Shown here one piece after another: positions 11,760-20,866 of a stretch of 64,000 nucleotides of DNA. Below the pieces are notes generated by a model. The model did not search any database. It had not been told where the DNA came from and was given only the letters and a program-made list of their open reading frames with translations. Source of the DNA: Dactylorhiza incarnata (Eukaryota > Streptophyta > Magnoliopsida > Asparagales > Orchidaceae); contig JAWHQI010000509.1 of NCBI GenBank assembly GCA_033032865.1, forward strand, positions 248,001-312,000. Reading direction: 5' to 3'. The stretch's first letter is position 1, and each line of letters begins with the position of its first letter. A program made the translations under genes and the position numbers.

Positions 11760-12740
11760 GAAAAACGTCAACGAGCCGAGCGCTTAAGACTGAAAAATAA
11801 TACCCATAGTGACACAGTTCATCTGGATTAGATCAAGCCCAGGATCTTCTTTCAAGAAAGCTAGCTCGGTGAGGCTTCTGCATATACTTTTCCTAGGAGT
11901 TTTCTTGAATTTGTGAAATTATTTTTCTCATGGTTGAATGGACACTTAGGTGCTGGAGAAGGTTTGTGAGATGTAGAAGGACTACATTTAAATGAGAATA
12001 CCGTCAACACTATACCTTTTGAGCATTTTGCTAGCCTTATAGAATCAGCCACAACACTTGAGACTGTTAAGGCTTTGCTGGATCGGTTTGAAAACCACTT
12101 ATCACTCTATCAGTCATCGGGTTCAGATAGCCCTGAAAACATGCATCATTAGCTAAAGCAGTTCATCTCCAAGGATAAAGAGCATCCCCTAGTAATAAGA
12201 GCAGAACAGTGCCTAATAAAGTTCCAGCTAAGATTTAAAGATCTGGAGCTAGCAAACATACCAGGTATCCAGTGAGAGCAGTTCTATGTGCGTATGTGAT
12301 ATTGCGGCATCCACAAGCAGTTTTCAGTGAACATGGTCGCGTGAAGCGTCACTCTCTAGTGTAGCTCTTGAATTTATTCAGGAATTCGAGTTGCTAATCA
12401 ACTACATATTGGATGGCGCTAATAGAGCTCCTAAATCAAAGTCGCAATCACCAGATGTTCTGTTTGTTGATTCACTAAATCGTGAACCATTTGCTATGGA
12501 ATCTTCTCCTGAAACAAACTTCAGAGTCCGTCTGTCAACATTCGATGCAGTGCGACGTTCTTATCTCCATTGCTTTGTTGTGTGGAAAGGTAAAGATGCT
12601 TGCTTACTGGAAGATGCTCTTGTCAGAGCAACTTGCCAACTTGAGCTCTCTATGATGCAAACCTGCAAGCTAACTTCTGAAGGAGAGACTTAATCTAAAG
12701 CCATGACATGATGGCCATTCAAGAACAGGTAATTATGCAA
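11760..12740 (+). pseudogene. T-complex 11 (TCP11)-like pseudogene fragment
   Basis: After an AG acceptor at 11758-11759 the sequence reads EKRQRAERLRLK, then in a shifted frame QDLLSRKLAR, and then (after a likely intron ending near 11950) CWRRFVR. TIPFEHFASLIESATTL and a KALLDRFENHLSLYQSS segment follow, then VRAVLCAYVILRHPQAVFS near 12271-12330. The block at 12391-12693 contains FVVWKGKDA and QLELSMMQTCKLT. These follow the order of plant TCP11-family proteins, whose role in plants is poorly defined. Several frameshifts and stops (for example tag in a LLK segment near 12151) show decay. The N-terminus is missing; the neighbour upstream is the unrelated carrier fragment on the same strand. 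Confidence 0.8.
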
Positions 12741-12787
12741 CTGCTTTATTTTTTTTAATTTGATCATGTTGTTTATAGTCCCCACAT

Positions 12788-13075
12788 ACTACAACAACAA
12801 CAACACTCAAGCCTTTATCCCACCATAATGGGGTCGGCTATATGGATCCTTTGTCGCCATTGCACCCTATCTCTGGTCATAATCTCACTAATGCCTAAGT
12901 ACATCATGACTTTCCTTATATTTTAATTTCAAGTCTTTTTTGCTCTACCCCTCCCCCGTTTAACAATCCTAGTGTCTAAACTCTCACAACGCCTAACATG
13001 TGCCTCTAATGGTCTCCTTTGTACGTGTCCAAACCATCTTAATCGTGCTTCTCACATCTTCTCTATAATCCCCGT
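12788..13075 (-). mobile_element. 3' end of an RTE-clade LINE
   Basis: On the minus strand the block encodes a broken C-terminus containing [16 protein letters not shown], a GRGRAKKT segment and DRVQWRQRIHIADP. It ends in the TTGTTGTTGTTG tail (plus strand: acaacaacaacaac at 12790). This is the familiar 3' terminus of plant RTE LINEs, also borrowed by some SINEs. It is 5'-truncated, as usual for LINE insertions. Confidence 0.8.
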
Positions 13076-13288
13076 ATGATTATAAAAAATACAACATGCA
13101 CAATGTTTTTGATTTTTTAATGTCCATATTATGAATGCCCATATTCTCGTTCAAAATTATCAAATTGGAGGATGAATGTAGAAAATTGAAGAAGTGAACC
13201 CACTTTTGAAGTTGGGAGAGGGCTTCAATGCCCATACTCATTACGATACTGGAGAAAATTGCTTGTGTCCATTATACTATGCAATTTT

Positions 13289-14044
13289 TGTTGGAATCAA
13301 GAAACCGGTTTGTAAGAGTTCGGACCAAAGGGTAGCCCAAGGTTATTGATCCTGCGGTCTAACACCACATATCCAATAGCTAGAGCAAATGAGAGAAAAA
13401 TTGGTTGTGTACAAACACGACCCAAGTGCTGTAGCGAGGAGTTCCCGCCACTTATCCAGAAGTTTATAGGAACTTTCCCTCCAAAACCAAGAGCTGAGCT
13501 TTTTTTGGGGAGGGGTGGGGATGATGGTGTATGGTATTGGTCTGCGAATAGCCGCCCCCGCAAAAATCCTGACCCGTCTAGCGAGTAAGAGGACCTCAGC
13601 GAGATGACCGGTGTTGCTCAAAGGATCTGACCATTGAATAATTGATCTCGCCGCCTCTCGGCGAGGCGAGGAACCTCGTCTACGAGCGAGATCTAAGAGA
13701 AACTCGCGTATGGGCGAGTTCTTGGGGGAACTGGCGAGATCTCGAGGAACTCGCGCCTCCGCTTACTTTCTGATCTTCTTCGTCGGGGCTTCTTCTAACT
13801 TTAATTGTTGCCTGTTTGCCAATGTGCGCCCGACCGGGCTGGGCCCACCCTCGACGAATATGGGTTGTACATAATTCCCTCTCTTTGCGAGCTCTTAGAG
13901 AGTTGGTAAAGAAATAACCAACCCCTATTCGATGAGCTGCGTCTGTAAGGATGACCTCACCTAGCAGCAAAATGCGAGTTCTCTGCTGCTTATAAATAGA
14001 GGGGCCCCCTCCCTCCCCCCCCCAGTCGGGCCTCACTCCCGTCA
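13289..14044 (-). mobile_element. Tat-type LTR plus adjoining internal fragment
   Basis: From 13289 (TGTTGGAATC) to 13871 (GGGTTGTACA) the ends match the LTR family of the large element at 30788-46165 and the solo LTR at 49071. The next 170 bp (13872-14044) match the sequence that lies just outside the U3 end in those copies. That stretch includes a purine-rich tract in minus sense (AAAGAGAGGGAATTA), an inverted repeat and a plus-strand TATA-like tataaatag near 13990. It is therefore a truncated LTR-internal junction, not a solo LTR. 13076-13288 holds no recognisable feature. Confidence 0.65.
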
Positions 14045-15002
14045 ACTTAATTTGACTGAATTTGTGCGATCCCTAAAATGCCCCCAGCCTCTCTCCCATT
14101 CCTTCCGCAGCCTCTCGCGATTTCCTTCCGCTCGAGATTTCCTCCCGTGGCCTCTCGCTCGCGATTCGCTCCAGCACCCGCTCGCAGCCGCACCCGCTCG
14201 ATTCCTCTCTCCCGCAACCACTCTCTCGCACGCGAGATCGTCTTCCTCCCGCTCATGCCCTCCGCGATTACTCCTCCGTTCGATATTTCTCTCTGGTAGC
14301 CGTTCCCGCACATTCCCTCACAATCCTACCCACAGGAAGCCGCGAATCTGCCATTGCCACCATCACTGGCACGGGCGGAACTAGGTGAAGACACGCCCGG
14401 GCATGTGCCCGGGCGTGTAAATGGCGGAAAGAAATCTTGGATTTCATTTTTAATGATTCCCCCATTTGCTTTAGTTGCTGGTGCCCTAATATCCCTCTGT
14501 GCAGCCTCCCGACTGTGCGTGCGCTCGCCTGAGATTGACATTTCGCCGCTCACAGCTTTCTCCCCTCGGACGATCAGATCATTCGTCATCGTCGGCGGCC
14601 TGTGCGGCTGTGTCGGAATGTGGCCTCTTCCCCTTTGTTCCCGAGCACAACCGAGATACTCCATTCTCCAGCAGAGCCACAATGGTAGTCAGGCAAAGCT
14701 TCCAGAGCAGGTATCACCGTATCAGTTAACAGTTATCATTATTCTTCATTACTTCTTCCTTCTAGAATTTTAGATTCCGAGCATTTCCTTTTTCTGGAAC
14801 AACACAGCTCGTGAGTTGTTTAATCTCATAGATCATCATTCGGTTCATCCTTGTTGACAATTAATTTATGCAATTTTCTTGTTCTAGTTTCCGGAGGCAA
14901 TTATTTTTGGATTGTCTTCAATCGTGGCTTTCCTTGCCCAATTTCTTATCCCTGCTCCGTATGAAGTCCAGCATTTGATGAAATCGGCCATGATTCCAGA
15001 TA
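14045..15002 (+). other. Unassigned exon-like sequence with a GC palindrome
   Basis: 14045-14380 is pyrimidine-rich (CTCTCGC words), like a plant 5' leader. An open frame at 14354-14773 has no recognisable domain. A possible exon at 14888-15000, following a ttgttctag acceptor, reads FPEAIIFGLSSIVAFLAQFL, a hydrophobic stretch whose source I cannot name. It runs directly into the protease fragment at 15003. Confidence 0.3.
14391..14418. repeat. Perfect 13-bp inverted repeat, 2-bp loop
   Basis: ACACGCCCGGGCA (14391-14403) is followed by TG and its exact complement TGCCCGGGCGTGT (14406-14418). It could extrude as a very stable GC hairpin. Confidence 0.9.
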
Positions 15003-15140
15003 GATGCTCGTGTGGTGAACATTGATGATTATGAACAAGTGCTCAGTAGCAATGAGGAAGTCTTGAAAAAGGCTGTGGCCAACCAACTTCTCAGCATCTC
15101 CATTGAAGGCAGTAGCATGGATTTCCAGCTCTATCAATCG
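15003..15140 (+). pseudogene. Papain-like cysteine protease exon fragment
   Basis: The frame reads DARVVNIDDYEQV, then NEEVLKKAVANQ, then a DFQLYQS end followed by a GTGAGT donor at 15141. In papain-family (C1A) proteases this is the stretch between the catalytic Cys and His regions. Neither catalytic residue is included, so the piece alone cannot be active. No other C1A exon is visible nearby, suggesting a transposed or captured fragment. Confidence 0.65.
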
Positions 15141-16145
15141 GTGAGTCCATCATTCTAGATCTGAACTGATTTTAGCAACTAATCTAGTCAATTTACGATT
15201 GAATGGTTTATAAAATTATTGAGGAAGACAATAAAATATATGGAAGTGGAAATTTTGTCTCTGACTCAAATGTTAGTTTATGATAGGTTTTTCCGTGCAT
15301 CGGACTTCCGCTGCTTGCTGTTTTCATCCCTTTTTCATTATTTTCTGTTTACTCAACTTGTATGATTTAGTCCTGAAAGCTTGTCGCAGCTTATTTGGGA
15401 ACTTTAATGGACTATAGTTTTGAAAATGCAGCTTTTATAATGTGTTTCCATACACTTTTGGTGCTTGGAAGTTTCTAGTTTTGAACTGTCTTCTTTGCTA
15501 AGCTATTTATGGAATGGCATAATGTTAGATAGAAAGTGCTAGATTTAGGAAAGACTTGTTGTAACTTTACTATTAGCTTTCCATGGATTACAGTCACATT
15601 GATTGTACCTTTGTTATATATAAATGATATCTCCATTCGATAAAATATCTCAATTCCCACTCAACACAATGTCTGACCCTGAATCCTAAAATACTTCACT
15701 ACTGTGCATTTATGTTTGATCTTTTGGAGCTTAAAGTTTCATCTATTAAATTGACTCAAATTTTTACCACTTATTATCATAAGAATTGAAGTATATTTAT
15801 ATAGGTTTTCATGTTTTTTAGCTTTAGAATTTATTCTAGTGAGATTAATTGATTTATTTAAGGGTGATTGAATAGCCATAAATAAATGATTACATGGTTT
15901 TATCAAAATGATGATCTAGTGCAATTGCAGTGCAGTGACCAGCATTGAGTGCAATGCTGTGATGGCATGATTTTGGTCTTTCACATACTTCCATCTACTA
16001 CATACAGAAAAAGTAATGTCGGAACACTATTATTTGCATCTATGCCTGTAGGGAGACCCTTGCTGGAACTGATTTATTAAACTGTGGATAGCTTGGCCAT
16101 TTTTACACCTTTTCCATATCTGAGAAGCGGATTAAACAATCATCC

Positions 16146-16433
16146 ATGGTCACAGATTCCATTCAAATGGGTCTTCTACCAGTAAAAATTGAACCTCCTG
16201 CCTCAACTAGGGAAGGGGACTCTGGTCCACTACTTCAACTTGTTGGAATGTTTGGTGCGTTGGTTGCCCAAGGAAAAAAAGCTTCTGAGGCATTGGAGAT
16301 TCTTATTTCAAGCATCTCTTCTGACTTGCTTGCAGAGGTCGTTATGGCTAATATGCAGTATCTTCCATCTTCTTGTCCTAAGTTATATGATGAGGACGAA
16401 TCAAATCACTTGAGGAGAGCTGTGTTTCTGGTT
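16146..16433 (+). pseudogene. Symplekin-like (polyadenylation scaffold) exon fragment
   Basis: The frame reads GPLLQLVGMFGALVAQG, then a SEALEILISSISSDLLAEVV segment and a MANMQYLP segment. This resembles the conserved helical repeat of plant symplekin/PTA1, the scaffold of the mRNA 3'-end cleavage machinery in the nucleus. The match is from memory of the family. Adjacent symplekin exons are not visible. The exon is uninterrupted but isolated. Confidence 0.5.
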
Positions 16434-16505
16434 TGCAGTCTTCAGCTCCTGCTTCTAATACTTTCTCATTATCAAGTGCATTTTCTGTAATCACATCCCA
16501 GTTAA

Positions 16506-16575
16506 ATTCCCAATTATTATCTCAAGATATTCCCAATTATTATCTCAAGATATTCCCAATTATTATCTCAAGATA
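16506..16575. repeat. 23-bp tandem repeat, three copies
   Basis: The unit attcccaattattatctcaa plus gat is repeated three times without interruption. Confidence 0.9.
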
Positions 16576-16579
16576 TCCC

Positions 16580-17394
16580 AGAAAGTAGTAGTATTGATGA
16601 TTTATTGTTCAAAATTGTCGTTGATTATCATCTTGAGGTGGTGTTTTTAAAAAAATTAAATTGTTTCATCTTCATAAATCCGCTGCTATTCGTTTTGTGA
16701 AAGGTGTTAAATAGTTTTACTATAAAAAGTGTTGAGACTTCACCACATGTTGGATTGGAGATAGGTGATTTCCTGCCATCTCATATTGTCATTGGTTATC
16801 AATTATGGTTAGATGTATGCTGCTAAAATGAACATCTGTTGTGCTATTTCCATTTACTTTGCATTAGATGTGTATTGTATGTATATTGATCTGATTAACT
16901 TAAGATTATGTTGTGCTATTTCCATATACTTATACTGCTGTGAGTTCCAACCTTTAAAATCTTTCTTAAAAATCGATGCTTCAAGAATTATTATTTTTTT
17001 CAAACCAAAGTTTTTGTTGTTTTACTTTGTAACTTAACCTTATAAGATGTGTAATAGCCAATTATTAAATATTTCATCTGAGCCGAACTCTATATGTATA
17101 TGAATTATTTGCTGCTCTAATGAATTTTCTCGCGTTCTCTATTTTCTCTACAATGAATGCTTTCTCTTCTTCATATGTTCATTGTTGCCTTATTATTGTA
17201 GAGGTTGACCGTGGAAGCTGTCGGTTACAAGATCCGCAATGCCGTTCAAGAAGCTGGAGTCATTGTCGTTGCTTGGGTAAGCGTTTATGAACTTCAAATT
17301 TTCCTTTGTTCTTTTCCTCTCGCCACCGACTTTGTCTAATCCATATATCCCAGATTGTCTGTTTGTTAGTCATCATCGCCAATGAACGACCGGG
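16580..17394 (+). other. AT-rich sequence with one unassigned exon-like block
   Basis: Nothing is recognisable except 17203-17276. That block follows an attgtag acceptor, reads LTVEAVGYKIRNAVQEAG in frame, and ends at a GTAAGC donor. Its source protein was not recognised. It may belong with the other gene fragments at 9.8-16.4 kb. Confidence 0.3.
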
Positions 17395-17540
17395 CGTTCA
17401 CAAACGACGGTTCATAACCACCGCGTTCACGACCGCCACCACCGTGTCAAACGGAGCCTGAGGCTCTAATTGGCACGGTGATGGCGGTCGTGAATGTGGT
17501 TGTTATGAACCAGAGCAAAAACATCGCGCCAAACGGAGCC
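17395..17540. repeat. Foldback pair of Tourist-like MITE termini
   Basis: The 50-bp arms 17409-17458 and 17462-17511 are imperfect inverted copies of each other; both contain GGTTCATAAC and the sequence CACGACCGCCA. The right edge cgccaaacggagcc (17527-17540) and the left edge ggctctaattggc (17462) form terminal inverted repeats of the GGCTC-TTTGG type. Similar termini recur at 19968-19983. Confidence 0.6.
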
Positions 17541-18059
17541 TTAAGTCATGTTGATTTTTAAAATTAGCTTTCAAGTATCCTGCTATGTATTGACCATATC
17601 TTTCTTGTTGACTTAAGCTTTTTACTCTTGAATAAAATTTTATGTTAGTTAAATTCTAAGAAATAGAAAATAGTTAATAACTAATATCTTATTCAATGCT
17701 TTGGTTGATGATACATAACCTATACATAATGCCATTGGAAATTAGAACTACATTTGTTCCGCATGGTGATCTGCTAGTCTAATCATTTTATTTTCCCTGT
17801 AATTTTGCTTCTTAATTTCATCATTCTCCGGGATAAATTTCTTCAGTACTAGTAGATTCGATAAATGGGTATCATATATATGTTGTATGTTTTCCTCTTA
17901 CTTGGCAAAAAGTGTGCTATTATACCTAAGATTCATGGCCAGCAATTGATTAAATGCAATATCATACTATAGCAGTATCTCTCATCTAATTATATTAATG
18001 CTCTTACATTCTCTCATGCTAATGATATCTCTTTCCTAAACGATCCATTGCAGGTGGAT
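17541..18059. other. AT-rich sequence, nothing recognised
   Basis: No gene, repeat or regulatory feature could be supported here on either strand. Confidence 0.5.
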
Positions 18060-19763
18060 GGATGCTTTTAGTTGCTTAGAGGCAAAACACCACAAAAATT
18101 TCTGCGGTGCATGAAAAGCACCGTGGTAGTCTCATTTGTTATAGTGTTTATTTTGGCGAGAGGACTACCGTCTCGTCTGAAGTTGCTGCGAAGACTGCTC
18201 GCCTCATGAGTATATTGAAGCGACGTCCTCTTGGTTACAGTCGACGTCACAAGAAGGGAGAGAAGAGGGATCCTTAGAGGGGAAAGACCTCCATATACCC
18301 TCGGAGAAGAAGATTTCGGATGAAGGGGGGGCCTTCGGAAAGGAGCGAGCCAGATTTTTCTGAATCGGTTAGCACGACCTTGGACTTCGCCGTACTTGGA
18401 TCTCACGACGACATCTCCGTCGGCGACTATCATATCCCTCCCATGCTGGGGAGGGATTCTGTGCCGAATCTGCCGAGCGGCCTCCCTGCTCAGGTTCCAA
18501 CTGAGCTCGCCTGGCCTTCTTTCTGCTAGCGCCAAACACTGATCTGACTGCTCACGGTTTTTTCTTGAATTCACGCAGCTCCCATCCCTGACTAGATGAA
18601 TGCAGAACCTTCTTTCGACGGACCTCCCTCCGCCGAGACGAACATTATTCCGCCTTCTGGCATGCTGCCCGGGGGTCAGGCCCTTCAACGAACTGACCCG
18701 ACGGTGATGGCGCTGGCCTCGGCGACTGATGTGGTGTCTCTCCCTCAGCAAGGCCTTGCTGCTGACTCATCTTCCTCGGGACCCTCCGGCGCGACCCGAG
18801 GTCCAACCGAGGATGACAGCCACTCCCGCCGCGACCCAAGCGAGCCAACTACTGGCGACTCTACCTACGCCTCCCGCAGGTCGCCCTCCAATGCATGCAA
18901 TTTGAATCTCCGAGGCTACCCTCCATCCTCCCTCGCGAGCTCCTGCAAGATCTTCGGCGATGTAGACTACTGCAGGCGTGACTTCTCAGAAGCCGCCTCC
19001 CCGTGGGAAGGACCCCATGGCCCCGCCTGTCAATTCTGGGTCAGTGCGAGTTAACAGTTCGCATGGTCGGTCTCCACCGTGAGATCGTTCTTATCGCTCT
19101 GATCGAGTGAGCTCTCATCCTGATTCACCTCGCCGTGAGACGAGGCCAGCTGATCCATGCCCAGGTATAACCTTTCGGAAAGCTTCGGATGGCTCGCGAG
19201 CTGGGATGGCAGGGCCGCCATGCTCAGACTTTACACTTTATCATATCTCTAGTGCTGCCGACACACTTATTCTAACTAAACAATGTCTGTCTCCATTGAA
19301 AAACATTGCAGAGGATGAATGGGCTGAATATGTTGATTCTCTCTCTCTCTCTCTCTATCTCTCTCTGTATTGCCCTAGAGTCATGTAAGAACCGTTTTGA
19401 AAATAGTAAATTGTCTTCATATAGAATATTTATTCTAGTGCGAGTTATTACTAGTGTTTATCTTCTTCGCAGGCTCTTCCTCCGGTTACATCTCTTCGGA
19501 CAGGTGGAAGAATGCCTCGATCAGATATATAGGGAGCAGCTTCATCCTGTTGAAGGCTTGAAGCACCAGGCGCATTTAAGATCTTTTGCTATCTGATAGT
19601 GCTACCATTTATGTCTACTTGTGGTCGACATTTCTTGATATACTTAAAAAGTTTGTATACGTAAACACATTATTTTTTATCTAGTTTGTGGCTGTAATTC
19701 TGGATAATTTTTTTATTTAAAATTTCGATACTTTAGAAATCATATTTTTTTTATCTAGTTTGT
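18060..19763. other. Unrecognised GC-rich block with overlapping open frames
   Basis: Base composition rises sharply from about 18130 to 19200. Long open frames occur on both strands (minus 18068-18751; plus 18320-18529 and 18596-19054). They are Pro/Ser/Arg-rich with no recognised domain, so neither is called a gene. The block resembles decayed retrotransposon accessory sequence. A CT microsatellite lies at about 19339-19366. A possible exon with an upstream cgcag acceptor (about 19472-19596) is unidentified. Confidence 0.4.
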
Positions 19764-19983
19764 GGCTTCATTTGGCGCGGCTTATTTGCTCCGATGAGTT
19801 TGGACAAAAACTCAATTATCATAGAATGTATGCTTGGCATGGCAAAGGTTACGACCGCTACCAAGAAAATAAACTAGTTTTGAGCATAAAATGCACGGAA
19901 TTTTTTAGGTGAGGTCGGGCAGTCACGAACGACGGTTCATGACCGCTGCATTCACGACCGCCACCAACGCGCCAAACGAAGCC
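19764..19983. mobile_element. Tourist-like MITE, 220 bp
   Basis: Terminal inverted repeats GGCTTCATTTGGCGCG (19764-19779) and its complement CGCGCCAAACGAAGCC (19968-19983) match at 15 of 16 bases. GGCTTCGTTTGG-type ends are typical of PIF/Harbinger MITEs. No coding capacity. A 3-bp target duplication is not evident. Confidence 0.7.
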
Positions 19984-20238
19984 CAAGTAAAATAAGTGAC
20001 CTTTACTTGTTCCATCTTCAATGTTTTTTTTTTCCGCAAAAGTGATTTGGGCTAAAGATCACTAATTCATGCATTTGAGTAAATCCATGGGGGGATTCAA
20101 CTCTAAATTCTCAGAGTTTTTATAATTTATAGAGAGGTTATAAACAAGTTAATAAAAGGTGTCACCCAAGTCTCAATGATTTATCTCTAATCATTGGGCA
20201 TAATTATCCCATTAATTTGTCACATTCATAACATTTAA

Positions 20239-20422
20239 GGCATCGTTATTTGCTCCGGTGAGTTTGGACTAAAACGTCATTATCATAACAAATATTTTAT
20301 CCTTAAAACTAGTTTCTTTTCTTGTTAATGGTAGTAACATTTGTCATACCAAACATACATTCAATGACAACAGCATTTTTGTCCAAACTCACCGGAGCAA
20401 ATAAGTCGAACCAAACGAAGCC
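20239..20422. mobile_element. Tourist-like MITE, 184 bp, with TAA target site
   Basis: The element begins GGCATCGTT and ends AACGAAGCC, with TAA on both sides, as expected for PIF/Harbinger. The inner repeat TTTGCTCCGGTGAGTTTGGA has an exact complement near 20379-20398. The left end lacks about 11 bp present in the right end. The motif TTTGCTCCG(g/a)TGAGTTTGGAC is shared with the MITE at 19764. Confidence 0.75.
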
Positions 20423-20546
20423 TAAATGTGTGACAGTAAGCCATATAAAAATATAATTCAAAAAATCTGAAATTCTGGTAGAATATCCTAAAGTTCTGTG
20501 AAGCCCGGGAGAATTGATGCGTGTTCTTCCTTGATAAGAAATTCAG

Positions 20547-20835
20547 TGATACCCTCCTGCTAGTCCTTCCTGCACAGGTAAGTGAGAAAGAGAGGAAATA
20601 AACGGCGGCGCACCGTCGTTCAGAATGCGGCGAGGTAAGAAAAGGGAAATGCAATTCACGATTTCACTTAAAACACATCACATGCCCTGTCTCGGCGGAG
20701 GCCAGAGCTTTTACAAACAGCAGGGGCGGTTAGCTGCGGTTATGAAACTGTTCCCGCTTCCTCTACGCGCCAATACACAGTTTTAAAAGTTTAAACACAA
20801 ACATACTAACAGTTTTTATGATAAACATTGCAACA
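20547..20835 (-). repeat. 3' LTR of the Reina element
   Basis: It spans TGATACCC to TTGCAACA. One difference from the other LTR was seen (ggcggttag here, ggcgattag there). Confidence 0.95.
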
Positions 20836-20866
20836 ATACTTCCCCCTTTGAGAATGATCCTTGTCC

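Noticed and set aside
11760..11787. Terminal exon of the mitochondrial carrier (KNVNEPSA then stop)
   Set aside because: The alternative frame from the same acceptor reads EKRQRAERLRLK and continues as TCP11-family sequence, so the exon belongs to that pseudogene.
13289..14044. Calling this block a solo LTR
   Set aside because: Comparison with the solo LTR at 49071 places the LTR end at 13871; the remainder is internal sequence, so it is an LTR-internal fragment.
18068..18751. 227-codon minus-strand frame as a gene
   Set aside because: Arg/Ser/Gly-rich with no domain, and overlaps equally poor plus-strand frames in GC-rich DNA.
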